DNA of 64,000 nt from Bryobacterales bacterium (GTDB taxonomy: Bacteria > Acidobacteriota > Terriglobia > Bryobacterales > Bryobacteraceae): NCBI GenBank assembly GCA_020846745.1, contig JADLDI010000145.1, positions 1 through 64,000 of the forward strand, given 5' to 3'. This document shows, piece after piece, positions 16,326-26,122 of this stretch. The notes beneath the pieces are model-generated. The model had not been told where the DNA came from. It saw only the letters and a program-made list of their open reading frames with translations, and did no database searches. Every line of letters begins with the position of its first letter. Within the stretch, counting starts at the first letter, position 1. The position numbers were made by a program, and so were the translations under genes.

Positions 16326-17402
16326 TCATCGACCGCGGCCGGCAGCCGAAGCGGGCTTGGCGGCCGGTTCCGGCGGGAGAGGAGGCGGAGCAGAATCAGA
16401 ACCTGGGGTCATCCCCAGGGTCTTGCGGACCTGGACGTCAATCCTGGCGAAGATGTCAGTATTGTCGCGCAGGAACTGGCGGGCGTTTTCACGGCCTTGG
16501 CCGATGCGTTCGCCGGAGTAGCTGTACCAGGCGCCGCTCTTTTCGATGATGTTGTGCTGAACGGCGAGATCGATCAGGTCGCCTTCGCGGGAAATGCCCT
16601 GGCCGTAGAGGATATCGAATTCAGCTTCGCGGAACGGCGGCGCGAGCTTGTTCTTGACGATCTTCACCTTGGTGCGGTTGCCGATGACCGCCTCACCGTC
16701 TTTGATTGCGGAAATACGACGAATGTCGGCGCGGACGGACGAGTAGAACTTGAGGGCACGGCCGCCAGTGGTGGTTTCGGGGTTGCCGAACATGACGCCG
16801 ATCTTTTCCCGGATCTGGTTAATAAAGATGAGGCAGGTTTTCGATTTGGAGACGATGCCGGTGAGTTTGCGCATGGCCTGCGACATCAGGCGAGCCTGGA
16901 CGCCCATGAACGAGTCGCCCATTTCGCCGTCGAGTTCGGCTTTGGGGACGAGAGCGGCCACGGAGTCGACGACGAGAACATCGACGGCGCCGGAGGTGAT
17001 CAGAGAGTTGGTGATCTCCAAGGCCTGCTCGGCGTAATCGGGCTGTGAGACGAGTAGGTTATCCACATCCACACCCAGCGCTTTCGCATAGGTAGGATCG
17101 AGCGCATGTTCGACATCGATGAACGCGGCGACGCCGCCTTGCTTTTGGGCTTCGGCGACCACCTGCAAAGCGATGGTGGTTTTACCTGAGGATTCCGGCC
17201 CGAAGATTTCGTTAATGCGGCCCCGGGGGAATCCGCCGACGCCCAAGGCGTAGTCCACGGAAATTGACCCCGTGGAGATGGTGGAAATAGGAATAACAGC
17301 TTCTTTTGAGCCGAGCCGAACGATGCTGCCTTTTCCGAACTGCTTTTCGATTTGGCCCAGGGTGGCTTGCAGCGCCCGCGTGCGTTCCTTCTCGTCGATC
17401 AT
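16326..17402 (-). CDS. recA: recombinase A
   Basis: This 358-residue protein carries the Walker A loop GPESSGKTT, the ATP-site region [10 protein letters not shown], the L1/L2 DNA-binding region ([11 protein letters not shown]) and the usual acidic/Pro-rich tail. RecA drives homologous recombination and triggers the SOS response. It follows comM after 50 bases and precedes galU. I saw no clear LexA-type operator in the short upstream gap. Confidence 0.97.
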   Translation of the reverse strand: MIDEKERTRALQATLGQIEKQFGKGSIVRLGSKEAVIPISTISTGSISVDYALGVGGFPRGRINEIFGPESSGKTTIALQVVAEAQKQGGVAAFIDVEHALDPTYAKALGVDVDNLLVSQPDYAEQALEITNSLITSGAVDVLVVDSVAALVPKAELDGEMGDSFMGVQARLMSQAMRKLTGIVSKSKTCLIFINQIREKIGVMFGNPETTTGGRALKFYSSVRADIRRISAIKDGEAVIGNRTKVKIVKNKLAPPFREAEFDILYGQGISREGDLIDLAVQHNIIEKSGAWYSYSGERIGQGRENARQFLRDNTDIFARIDVQVRKTLGMTPGSDSAPPPLPPEPAAKPASAAGRGR

Positions 17403-17452
17403 CGCTTTGCCTCAGTCTACCAGTGTATGGCTTTCGTAGTTTCTTCGCTACT

Positions 17453-18976
17453 TCAATTCCAGTAATTTCTGTCCAGTGAACGATACTGTACCGCTTCGGC
17501 GATGTGTTTGGCTTTGACGAGGTCGGATGAGTCGAGGTCGGCAATGGTGCGAGCGACTTTGAGGATCCGGTCGTGAGCGCGCGCGGAGAGGCCGAGGCGG
17601 CGAACGGCCATTTCGAGGGTCTGCTCGCCCGCTTCGTCGAGGGTGCAGTAACGGCGGACAAGGGGAGGTGGGATCTCGGCGTTGTAACAACCGCGTTTAT
17701 GCTGAATCTTCCGAGCATTCAGCACGCGTTCGCGCATTTCCGCCGAGCCCACCCCGTCCTGTTTGCTCCGCAGTTCCTTGTAGGCGACTGCGGGGACCTC
17801 AATATGGAGGTCGATGCGGTCGAGCAGTGGACCGCTGATTTTTCCAAGATACCGCTGAACCTCCGCTCCCGTGCAACGGCATTCGCGAGTAGTATCGCCG
17901 AGGAAGCCGCACTTGCAGGGATTCATGGCGGCGACGAGCATGAACTTGGCAGGGTAGACCAGGGTCATGCTGGAGCGGGCGATGGTCACGGACCGCTCTT
18001 CCAGAGGCTGGCGGAGCATCTCCAAGACGTTTCGTGGAAACTCCGGGAACTCGTCGAGGAAGAGCAATCCGTTGTGGGCGAGGCTAACCTCGCCGGGGCG
18101 GATGATACCGGTGCCGCCTCCGAGGAGGCCGGCGTCGGAAATCTTGTGGTGGGGTGCGCGAAAGGGACGGTCGCGGAGAAGGCCGCTGTTGGGGGGCAGC
18201 ACGCCCGCGACACTGTGCACCTGCGTGGTTTCGAGGGATTCGTGGAAGGTGAGCGGGGGCAGGATGCCGGCCAGGCGGCGAGCCAGCATGGTTTTACCGG
18301 AACCGGGAGGTCCGATCATCAGGACGTTGTGGCCACCGGCAGCGGCGACTTCAAGGGCGCGCTTGGCGGTAGTCTGACCACGAACATCTTTGAAGTCGGG
18401 AATGCCCTCCAGTGCCTCGGGTTCGGCTTGTGTTTCCAGGGGCGACATGGGCCGGAAGGTGGCGGATTCATTGATGAGGCCGACAGCTTGCGCCAAGTGC
18501 TTGAGCCCGAACACCCTTACGCCTTCCACGACGACAGCTTCGGCAGCGTTTTCTTCGGGCACGATCAGGTTGCCGATGCCGAGTTTGCGGGCGCAGACGG
18601 CGATTGAGAGCGCGCCCCACACGGGCCGAAGTGAGCCGTCCAGGGAGAGCTCGCCGGAGAACATGTACTGCTCAGCGGGCTTGACGATACCCATGGCGCC
18701 GAGGATGCCCATGGCCATCGGAAGGTCGAACCCGGCGCCTTCTTTCTTGACGTTAGCCGGCGCTAAATTGATGGTAACGCTCTTGTTAGGGTAGCCGTAG
18801 CCGGTGTTGGCGAGGGCTGATTTGATCCGTTCGCGGCTCTCGCGAACGGCGAGGTCGGGCATGCCCACTGTGACGAAGTCTCTGTTATTCCCGCCGGGAT
18901 ACATGTCGACTTCCACATCGACCAAGTGAGCCTCGATCCCAAATACGGCGGCGCTTCTAGTACGGAACAGTGCCAC
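17453..18976 (-). CDS. comM: YifB/ComM-family Mg-chelatase-like AAA+ ATPase
   Basis: The 507-residue protein starts with a GTG. It has an N-terminal Lon-protease-like subdomain (GIEAHLVDVEVD, then GDVSLDG-type SGELSLDGSLR), a Mg-chelatase AAA+ core with GPPGSGKTMLARRLAG, LFLDEFPEF, and a C-terminal Mg-chelatase subdomain. ComM is a branch-migration helicase in natural transformation in Vibrio and relatives. Being directly upstream of recA fits a recombination role. Confidence 0.9.
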   Translation of the reverse strand: MALFRTRSAAVFGIEAHLVDVEVDMYPGGNNRDFVTVGMPDLAVRESRERIKSALANTGYGYPNKSVTINLAPANVKKEGAGFDLPMAMGILGAMGIVKPAEQYMFSGELSLDGSLRPVWGALSIAVCARKLGIGNLIVPEENAAEAVVVEGVRVFGLKHLAQAVGLINESATFRPMSPLETQAEPEALEGIPDFKDVRGQTTAKRALEVAAAGGHNVLMIGPPGSGKTMLARRLAGILPPLTFHESLETTQVHSVAGVLPPNSGLLRDRPFRAPHHKISDAGLLGGGTGIIRPGEVSLAHNGLLFLDEFPEFPRNVLEMLRQPLEERSVTIARSSMTLVYPAKFMLVAAMNPCKCGFLGDTTRECRCTGAEVQRYLGKISGPLLDRIDLHIEVPAVAYKELRSKQDGVGSAEMRERVLNARKIQHKRGCYNAEIPPPLVRRYCTLDEAGEQTLEMAVRRLGLSARAHDRILKVARTIADLDSSDLVKAKHIAEAVQYRSLDRNYWN

Positions 18977-19130
18977 GGTGCCTCAAATAAGCATGGTGTG
19001 AAGCCGGTACGATTCCTCTCTAAAATCCACCGGCAACGTGGAGGGCGGGATGCACATCATATAATCAGATACAGTCGGTAGGCGAGTCTCCGGTGCCTGC
19101 GGGTATCCAGTTTTCCGCGTTATTTGGGTG
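18977..19130. promoter_or_regulatory. divergent promoter region of comM and the TPR gene
   Basis: This 154-base gap separates divergent genes. A perfect TATAAT at 19060-19065 on the plus strand could be the -10 element of the TPR gene, but no good -35 element is seen at the right distance. Confidence 0.35.
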
Positions 19131-19985
19131 ATGGCAATGCGTTTTGGGTTGGCGTGTTTCGTCGTTGGTGGTGTTTCGGCGCTATTGGGCGCCGATTTGA
19201 CCCGTGCCCGTGAGTTGTACCAACGCACGGAGTACAGACAGGTGCTGTCGATGTTACAGCAATCGCCGCAGGACCCCGAGATGCTTCTGTTGGCAGGCAA
19301 AAGCGCGTTTATGCTGGGCGACTTTAAGAAGTCGACCGACCTGCTGGAGCGGGCTACTACTATCGACAGCGGCAGGTCAGAGTACTTTCACTGGCTAGGT
19401 AAGGCCTTGGGCCGGCGCGCGGAAACTGCCAGCTTCCTGACCGCTCCGAAATTGGCCGTCGAATGCCGGAAGGCGTTCGAGCGGGCCGTCGAGTTGAATC
19501 CGTCGAACGTAGAGGCTTTGAACGACCTGTTTGAGTATTACCTGGAGGCTCCGGGCTTTTTGGGCGGCGGGTTGGATAAGGCTTCGGAGGCGGCGGCACG
19601 GATTGGCAAGCTGGATCCTGTTGAGCAGCACTACGTCAGTGCCCGGCTGGCCGAAAAGCGGAAGGACTTCAATTCTGCCGAACAGCATTTGCGGCGGGCG
19701 TCGGAACTGGCTCCACAACAGATTGGCCGGATTGTCGACCTAGCGAAGTTCCTTTCCAAGCACGGCCAGATTGCCGAGAGCGAAGCGGTGTTCGCGAAAG
19801 CCGACAAGGTTGCGCCCAACAATCCGAAGGTGATGTTTGAGCGGGCGCAGACCTATATCGAAGGCAAACGGAACCTGGACAAAGCCAAGCAGTTACTGCA
19901 GCAGTACCTGAAGGCCAACGTGACGCCGGACGATCCGCCGAAGACGGAAGCCGAGAAGATGCTGCGCCAGGTTTCCGGCGCCTAA
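19131..19985 (+). CDS. exported TPR-repeat protein
   Basis: The product is about 284 residues, starting at the ATG at 19131 or the ATG at 19137; a GTG precedes them. It has a short signal-like start (MRFGLACFVVGGVSALLGA), then several tetratricopeptide repeats (e.g. AFERAVELNPSNVEALNDL; EAVFAKADKVAPNNPKVMFERA). It is probably a periplasmic scaffold. It precedes the TolC-type gene by 63 bases, so the two may be co-transcribed. Confidence 0.75.
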   Translation: MAMRFGLACFVVGGVSALLGADLTRARELYQRTEYRQVLSMLQQSPQDPEMLLLAGKSAFMLGDFKKSTDLLERATTIDSGRSEYFHWLGKALGRRAETASFLTAPKLAVECRKAFERAVELNPSNVEALNDLFEYYLEAPGFLGGGLDKASEAAARIGKLDPVEQHYVSARLAEKRKDFNSAEQHLRRASELAPQQIGRIVDLAKFLSKHGQIAESEAVFAKADKVAPNNPKVMFERAQTYIEGKRNLDKAKQLLQQYLKANVTPDDPPKTEAEKMLRQVSGA

Positions 19986-20048
19986 GTACGCTCCTAAACT
20001 GCTATCTTTCTTCTGTCGGTATTTGTCTATCGCCAGGAGACCTCACAG

Positions 20049-21329
20049 ATGTTTCGTTCCACCGCAATCCTGTTGCTATTGGTGTGCGCGGGCCGCGCCG
20101 AACTCCGGACTTTGACACTGAAACAGGCTGCCGAGGTGGCAGCCACCCAGAGTCCGGAGGTGTTGCTGTCGCGGATTGACGAGCAGCGGGCGACGGCACA
20201 GGTCCGAATTGCGAAAGATCCATTTGTGCCGAAGATCGTATTTGGCAGTGGATTGGCGTATTCGAACGGTTTCCCGATGAGCATTGAGGGGTCGGCCCCG
20301 AGCATCATCCAGGGGCGGGCGATCGCATCCGTTTATAATCGGTCGCAAAGATTGGGAATAGCCCAGGCTCACGAAGAGGCTAGGGGCGCGGCGCTGGCGA
20401 CCCAGGCCCGGCGTGAGGACGTAATGGGGCGGGTGGTCTCGGCATTTCTGGATGCGGAACGGAGGGGCCGGATGGTGGAGTATGCGCAACGGCAGGTGGA
20501 GAGCGCTGAAAAAGTGAACAAAATGGTCGCGACTCGGATCGAAGAGGGCCGGGAATTGGCGATTGAGGGGAAACGCGCGCAATTGAGCGTGGCGCGAGCG
20601 CAGCAGCGGCTTTCGGCTTTGCAGGCGGAACGCGACAACGCGGAGGCGTCGCTCGCGTATGTGTTGGGGATGGAGCCTGGTTCGGCGGTTCGCCCGGCGG
20701 GCGAGGAGCGGCAGCAGCCGGCCGTTCCGGGGACAGTGGACGCGGCGGTAGAGGAAGCACTGACGGACAACCGGGAGATCCGGCGATTGGAATCGGCTCT
20801 GCTGGCCAAGGGGATTGAGGTTCAGGCGCGGAAGGCGGAGCGATACCCGACGCTCGACCTGGTGGCACAGTACGGGTTGTTTGCGCGGTTCAATAACTAC
20901 GAGGATTTCTTCCGCAAATTTCAGCGGAACAACGGGCAGTTGGGGGTGTCGATCCAGATTCCGCTACTGTTTGGTCCGGGCCGCGATGCACGAGCCGATA
21001 TTGCGCAATCGGAGGTGCAGCGTACGCGTCTGCAAATTAACGATGCGCGAAGCCGGATCACGATGGATACGCAGAAACGGTATCGCGAGCTGACGGTAGC
21101 GGAGGCGAACCGGCAGGTGAGCCGGCTGGATCTGGACGTGGCGCGCGAGAGTTTAGCGGTGCAGTTGGCGCGGTTTGAAGAAGGCCGGGCGACGCTGCGC
21201 CAAGTGGAAGAGGCGCGTATCGCCGAGCAGGAGAAGTGGATGGCGTACTACGACGCGGTGGCACAGACAGAGTCTGCGCGATACGCATTGCTGCAGCAGA
21301 CCGGCCGTTTAATGGCGGCTTTGCGTTAG
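20049..21329 (+). CDS. TolC-family outer-membrane efflux protein
   Basis: The product is 426 residues with a signal peptide (MFRSTAILLLLVCAGRA). The ATG has AGGAGA at 20033-20038. Two half repeats of long alpha-helices are visible (LKQAAEVAATQSPEVLLSR; RAQLSVARAQQRLSALQAERDNAEASLAY; later EANRQVSRLDLDVARESLAVQLARFEEG). This is the layout of TolC-type channel proteins that pair with an inner-membrane pump. No pump gene is adjacent. Confidence 0.8.
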   Translation: MFRSTAILLLLVCAGRAELRTLTLKQAAEVAATQSPEVLLSRIDEQRATAQVRIAKDPFVPKIVFGSGLAYSNGFPMSIEGSAPSIIQGRAIASVYNRSQRLGIAQAHEEARGAALATQARREDVMGRVVSAFLDAERRGRMVEYAQRQVESAEKVNKMVATRIEEGRELAIEGKRAQLSVARAQQRLSALQAERDNAEASLAYVLGMEPGSAVRPAGEERQQPAVPGTVDAAVEEALTDNREIRRLESALLAKGIEVQARKAERYPTLDLVAQYGLFARFNNYEDFFRKFQRNNGQLGVSIQIPLLFGPGRDARADIAQSEVQRTRLQINDARSRITMDTQKRYRELTVAEANRQVSRLDLDVARESLAVQLARFEEGRATLRQVEEARIAEQEKWMAYYDAVAQTESARYALLQQTGRLMAALR

Positions 21330-21351
21330 TCGAGTTTTGCGATAGTCCGAG

Positions 21352-22857
21352 TTAAGACGAGACGCGGGTGGGAACCGCACGGAGCCCTGAGGCCCCAGTT
21401 TCCTGGCCGGCCTCGCCACCTTCGTGATACTCGGCGTCCTGGTTGACCTGCCAGATATCGAACACGGGCTTGCCGGCGAGGATGTTTTCCGCCGTGAGCA
21501 TGGCGGTCATCATGGCATGGTCCTGATTGTTGTACTTATGCATGCCGTTGCGCCCGACTAAATGGAGATTTGGGTAGCGGGTGTTGAGTTCTTCGCGGAC
21601 GGTGTCGACGTGGCGGGAGTAGGCATCGTCGTAGACCGGATAGGCTTTGATCTGCCGGACTACGCAGCCATCGACGACGTCGGCTTTGCGGCCAAGGCCG
21701 ATTTTTTCGAGTTCGGAGGCGCCGAGCGCGATGAGGTCTTTGTCCGGCGAGGTCCAGACGCCGTCGCCTTCGAAGCAGAAGTACTCCAGGCCGTAGCAGG
21801 AGTAAGCCGGATCGGGCACCATTTCAGGCGACCAGGATTTAAAGTTCTGAATACGGCCGACTTTGACGGAGGGGTCGTGAATGTAGATCCAGTTATCCGG
21901 AAAAGCGTCCTTGTCCTTCACGATGAGAACGACGGTAATGAAATCGCGGTAGCGGAGCGAAGCCGCGGCATCGACTGCCTTCTGAGCAGGCTTGGGATCG
22001 AGCGAAGGAATCAGCTCGCGAATAGGAGCTGAGGAGATGGCGTGTTCTCCCTGGAACTCCTCGATTTGGCCTTCGGTATTACGCGTGGTGACAGTCCAGG
22101 TGGAAGTTGCGGCATCCCAGCGGCAGCCGGTAACGCGGCGGCCCATATGAATCTGGCCGCCCATCTGGCGAATCAGCTTGGCGCACTGTTCCCACATCAT
22201 GCCGGGGCCTTTGCGCGGATATCGGAACGAGCTGATGAGCGTTTTAACGACCTGCGACTTATCTTTGGGCTTTTCGGGGAAGAGGGCGTTCTTGATGGCG
22301 GCGCCGAGCGAGAGACCTTTGATACGCTGGGCGGCCCAATCGGCCGAGATCTCTTTACAGCTCATGCCCCAGACTTTTTCGGTATAGGTTTTGAAGAAGA
22401 TATTGAAAAGCCGTTCGCCGAACTGATTAGTTACCCAATCCTGAAACGACTTTACGTCCGGCCTCGGGAAGGCGCGTGCTTTGAGGTAGGACAGGACACA
22501 CGCAGTGGACTGAAACGGACCCAGATTGAGGAAAGCTTCCATCGCGCGCAGCGGGTAGGAATAGAACTTGCCGCCGTAGAAGATTCGCGACATGCGAGGC
22601 CGATCGAGGAAGTCGTCAGGCAGGATTTCGCGCCAGAGGTCTTCCACCTGTTTGGCTTTGCTGAAGAAGCGGTGGCCGCCGATGTCGAAGAGAAACCCTT
22701 TGTAACTTGCGGTTCTCGAGATACCGCCGACGTACTGCGGATCGGCCTCAAGAACAGTGACCGGTGCACCTTTCTTGGCGAGACAATAAGCAGCCGTGAG
22801 TCCGGCCGGACCGGCGCCGACGATGACAGCTTTGGCCTTCTGATTCTGTGGTCCCAT
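21352..22857 (-). CDS. FAD-dependent oxidoreductase of the UDP-galactopyranose mutase/amine-oxidase type
   Basis: The product is 501 residues from the ATG at 22857; a TTG lies one codon upstream. The FAD-binding motif VIVGAGPAGLTAAYCLA begins near residue 10. GGISRT, GGHRFFSK and the later NQDHAMM tail are typical of a family found in polysaccharide clusters next to glycosyltransferases. Its exact reaction is unknown. It runs on the same strand as wecB with an 83-base gap. Confidence 0.75.
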   Translation of the reverse strand: MGPQNQKAKAVIVGAGPAGLTAAYCLAKKGAPVTVLEADPQYVGGISRTASYKGFLFDIGGHRFFSKAKQVEDLWREILPDDFLDRPRMSRIFYGGKFYSYPLRAMEAFLNLGPFQSTACVLSYLKARAFPRPDVKSFQDWVTNQFGERLFNIFFKTYTEKVWGMSCKEISADWAAQRIKGLSLGAAIKNALFPEKPKDKSQVVKTLISSFRYPRKGPGMMWEQCAKLIRQMGGQIHMGRRVTGCRWDAATSTWTVTTRNTEGQIEEFQGEHAISSAPIRELIPSLDPKPAQKAVDAAASLRYRDFITVVLIVKDKDAFPDNWIYIHDPSVKVGRIQNFKSWSPEMVPDPAYSCYGLEYFCFEGDGVWTSPDKDLIALGASELEKIGLGRKADVVDGCVVRQIKAYPVYDDAYSRHVDTVREELNTRYPNLHLVGRNGMHKYNNQDHAMMTAMLTAENILAGKPVFDIWQVNQDAEYHEGGEAGQETGASGLRAVPTRVSS

Positions 22858-22940
22858 CAATTATTCCCAACCCCGATCGATGCGCCTGGTATTGTGCCCA
22901 TGATTCACCGCTCTTCTATCGACTGAATGCACTGGTTCCA

Positions 22941-24047
22941 TTACGGTCTGCCACCAAGCTGTTGTTCGAGTATGTCGATGATGCGGCGGCTCGCCTGGCC
23001 GTCCCAGTGTTTAGGCACTCTCGGCGCCCCCCCGGGCGGAGGAGAATTAAGCACTTCGGCCGCCTTGTCATAGATGCGGGCGGGGTCGAGTCCGACCAAG
23101 TGATTGGTGCCCTCGTGAATGGTAACCGGACGTTCGGTATTCTCGCGAAGGGTGAGGCAGGGCACTTGCAGAATGGTTGTCTCTTCCTGGATTCCACCGG
23201 AGTCGGTCAGCACGAGACGAGCCGCGCTGGTGAGCCGCAGAAAGTCGAGGTAGCCCTGCGGCGGGCACAAGGTGAGTCCGGCCGTAGACAATCCGAGGTC
23301 GACAATACGTTTCTGTGTCCTGGGATGAACAGGGAAAACTACCGGTAGATGTGCGGCAATTTTCGTCAAAACACCAATCAGATCGGGAAGACGTTTCGGG
23401 TCATCAACATTGGCCGGGCGATGGAGGGTCGCGACGGCGTAGCCCTTCTCCTGAAGCCCAAGCTGGTCGAGGATCGTAGACTCGGCTGCCTTCTGGCGAA
23501 AGCGGAGGAGCGTGTCGATCATCACGTTGCCTACGAAGAAGATACGAGACTCGGGTACGCCTTCGGCCAGAAGGTTCTCGCGGCCGCTGGGTTCGGTGAT
23601 GAACAGGAAATCGGAGAGCGAATCGGTGACGATGCGATTGATCTCTTCCGGCATCGTACGGTCGCGACTGCGCAGTCCGGCTTCGACGTGTGCGACCTTG
23701 AGACCGAGGCGGACGGCAGTTAAAGCGCCGGCGATGGTAGAGGTGACGTCGCCGACGACGATGAGAACGTCGGGGCGAAACGAGTCGAGAACCGGTTCCA
23801 GGCCAATGAGAATATCGGCCGTCTGGCGCGTAGGGGTACCACCCGACAAGCCGAGGTGTACATCGGGCCGGGGGATCTGCAAATCCGCAAAGAATTGATC
23901 GGACATTTCCGGCGAATAGTGCTGTCCGGTGTGAATCAATTGCGCCTGCCAGGTTGGGCGGCGAAGCAACTCTGCCATGAGCGGGGCCATCTTGATGAAG
24001 TTGGGCCGTGCGCCGACGACGCAACTTACTTTCCAGGTGGGAGCCAT
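22941..24047 (-). CDS. wecB: UDP-N-acetylglucosamine 2-epimerase (non-hydrolysing)
   Basis: This 368-residue enzyme of the GT-B fold makes UDP-ManNAc from UDP-GlcNAc. Family marks are GARPNFIKMAPL, TGQHYS, HVEAGLRSRD, MPEEINR, VHPRTQKR and LTDSGGIQEE. It supplies an amino sugar for the surface glycan made by the flanking genes. Confidence 0.9.
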   Translation of the reverse strand: MAPTWKVSCVVGARPNFIKMAPLMAELLRRPTWQAQLIHTGQHYSPEMSDQFFADLQIPRPDVHLGLSGGTPTRQTADILIGLEPVLDSFRPDVLIVVGDVTSTIAGALTAVRLGLKVAHVEAGLRSRDRTMPEEINRIVTDSLSDFLFITEPSGRENLLAEGVPESRIFFVGNVMIDTLLRFRQKAAESTILDQLGLQEKGYAVATLHRPANVDDPKRLPDLIGVLTKIAAHLPVVFPVHPRTQKRIVDLGLSTAGLTLCPPQGYLDFLRLTSAARLVLTDSGGIQEETTILQVPCLTLRENTERPVTIHEGTNHLVGLDPARIYDKAAEVLNSPPPGGAPRVPKHWDGQASRRIIDILEQQLGGRP

Positions 24048-24160
24048 TCCACTTCAGGGTACCCCAGCGAAGCGAAATAGTTACAAATATGCCGCTGTTA
24101 TACTGGTGGCAACCTCATCTTCAGAACGGGTTTTGCCGATAGAGCGGAGGAGGAAGCTCG

Positions 24161-26122
24161 ATGTGTGGGATAGCCGGATTCGTATCGACAAACTCCCCGC
24201 CAGGCGCGGAACGGATTCTGCGGCGGATGGGCGATGTGATTGCCCATCGCGGTCCTGACGACAGCGGCTATTACTCGGACACGCACGCATTTCTGGCACA
24301 CCGGCGGCTGTCGATTGTGGACCTATCGACGGGCCATCAGCCGATGGCGAACGAAGATCGCACAAAATGGGTGATCTACAACGGCGAGATCTTCAACCAT
24401 GCCGAGCTGCGGCCGGAACTGGAGGCGAGGGGGCATCGATACGGTTCGCGGGCCGATACGGAAGCAATTCTGCACGGGTGGGAAGAGTACGGTCCAACGA
24501 CGGTTACCAAGTTCAATGGAATGTTTGCGTTCGCGGCGTGGGACGCCAAACGGAGACGGCTGTTCTGCGCGCGCGACCGGCACGGGATCAAGCCGTTTTA
24601 CTACTACTGGGACGGGAAGCACTTCGTCTTTGCCTCAGAGATCAAAGCACTGCTGGAGTTTCCGGAAGTGCCGGCGATCTGCAACGAAAGCGCGTTAGCC
24701 GAGCACCTGACGTTCGGGTACGTCAGTTCAGAAGAGACGCTGTTTCACGGGATACAGAAATTGCCGCCGGCGCACTATTTGGAATTGGAATGGCGCGACG
24801 GGCGGTTCGAATTATCGACCAATCAGTATTGGGAGACGCCGCTGTTTGCGGACCCGATGGACATCGACGAGCACGAAGCGGTTGAGGAGTGCCGGCGGCG
24901 GTTTGAGAAGACGGTAGAGAGCCGGCTGATGGCCGACGTGCCACTCGGAGTGTTCCTGAGCGGCGGCGTAGATTCGAGTGCGGTAACCGCCGTGATGCGC
25001 AAGCACTTCAGCGGGCCGCTGAAGAGTTTCGCGGTGGGCTATCGCGAGCAGCAATACGCGGAACTCACGTGGGCCGAGCAGGTGGCGAAAGCGATCGGCA
25101 CGGAGCATCACGAAATCGTGATCGGGTTCGACGACTACTTCGGGAGCCTGCCGAAGATGGTGTGGCATGAAGACGAGCCGATCTGCTTTCCGGCCAGTAT
25201 TCCGCTGTATTTCGTTTCGGAATTGGCGAGCCGCGAAGTGAAGGTGGTGTTGACCGGCGAAGGGAGCGACGAGCTGTTTGCCGGATATGAGCGGTACCGC
25301 TACCACCTGATCAACGAGGCAGCGCTGAAGGCGTACCGGTTTGTGCCGGGCGGACTGCAGGGGTTAGTCCGCGGGCTGGTGCCGAAGATCCCGAACCTGT
25401 CGTTACGGCGGAAGCTGGAACATACATTCCTGTTTCGCACGCCGGATCTCGATTCGCTGTATCTGGATAATTTCTATGGGGGTTTCCCGCTGGCGCAGGT
25501 GCTGGACCTGGCAACGAGTCCGCTGATTCGGCATTCCTCACCGTATCGGAGTTATCACGCGTTCTGGAGCGTGCAGCCGCAACAGTCGACCCTTGCGCGG
25601 CTGCTGTTCAGCGATCACAAAAGCTACCTGATCGAGTTGCTGATGAAGCAGGACCAGATGAGCATGGCGGCGTCGATTGAGAGCCGGGTACCGTTTCTGG
25701 ACCACACGTTTGTCGAGTTCGCGATGCGTTTGCCGGACAAGTTGAAACTCGGGAAGGGCGGCAAGCGGATCTTCAAAAAAGCTGTCGAAGATCTACTGCC
25801 AAAAGAGATTGTGTATCGAACGAAGATGGGCTTTCCGACGCCGCTGCGGCAATGGCTTGGGGAGGAGCGATCGAACTTCGTCCGACGGTATCTTTGCGAA
25901 CCGAAAGGATTCCTGAGCCAGATCATGGACTTGCGCAAGTTGCAGGCGCTGATGGACCGGCACGAGCGACGGCAGGAAGATGCGACGGACCGGATCTGGC
26001 GGCTGGTGAATCTGCAGGTATGGGGCGACCTGTTTCTGTTGAACCGGACTGTGCCGTGGATGGGCGGCGAATTTTCGCGCGAGTCGACGCAGCAGATGAA
26101 GGTGGCGATGCCGGCGGCGTAA
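24161..26122 (+). CDS. asnB: glutamine-hydrolysing asparagine synthase, exosortase-A-associated type
   Basis: The product is 653 residues. The start is fixed by Cys2, the nucleophile of the glutaminase half (MCGIAGF), and by GGAGGA just upstream (24146-24151). The C-terminal synthetase half has the PP-loop SGGVDSSAV. Within glycan clusters such AsnB-like amidotransferases often modify uronic acids rather than make asparagine; the form next to an exosortase-type O-ligase is known from PEP-CTERM/exosortase A loci. The stop codon directly abuts the convergent O-ligase stop. Confidence 0.88.
   Translation: MCGIAGFVSTNSPPGAERILRRMGDVIAHRGPDDSGYYSDTHAFLAHRRLSIVDLSTGHQPMANEDRTKWVIYNGEIFNHAELRPELEARGHRYGSRADTEAILHGWEEYGPTTVTKFNGMFAFAAWDAKRRRLFCARDRHGIKPFYYYWDGKHFVFASEIKALLEFPEVPAICNESALAEHLTFGYVSSEETLFHGIQKLPPAHYLELEWRDGRFELSTNQYWETPLFADPMDIDEHEAVEECRRRFEKTVESRLMADVPLGVFLSGGVDSSAVTAVMRKHFSGPLKSFAVGYREQQYAELTWAEQVAKAIGTEHHEIVIGFDDYFGSLPKMVWHEDEPICFPASIPLYFVSELASREVKVVLTGEGSDELFAGYERYRYHLINEAALKAYRFVPGGLQGLVRGLVPKIPNLSLRRKLEHTFLFRTPDLDSLYLDNFYGGFPLAQVLDLATSPLIRHSSPYRSYHAFWSVQPQQSTLARLLFSDHKSYLIELLMKQDQMSMAASIESRVPFLDHTFVEFAMRLPDKLKLGKGGKRIFKKAVEDLLPKEIVYRTKMGFPTPLRQWLGEERSNFVRRYLCEPKGFLSQIMDLRKLQALMDRHERRQEDATDRIWRLVNLQVWGDLFLLNRTVPWMGGEFSRESTQQMKVAMPAA

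Noticed and set aside
18983-19300. 105-residue minus-strand frame between comM and the TPR gene
   Set aside because: It overlaps the TPR gene, has poor composition, and seems a shadow.
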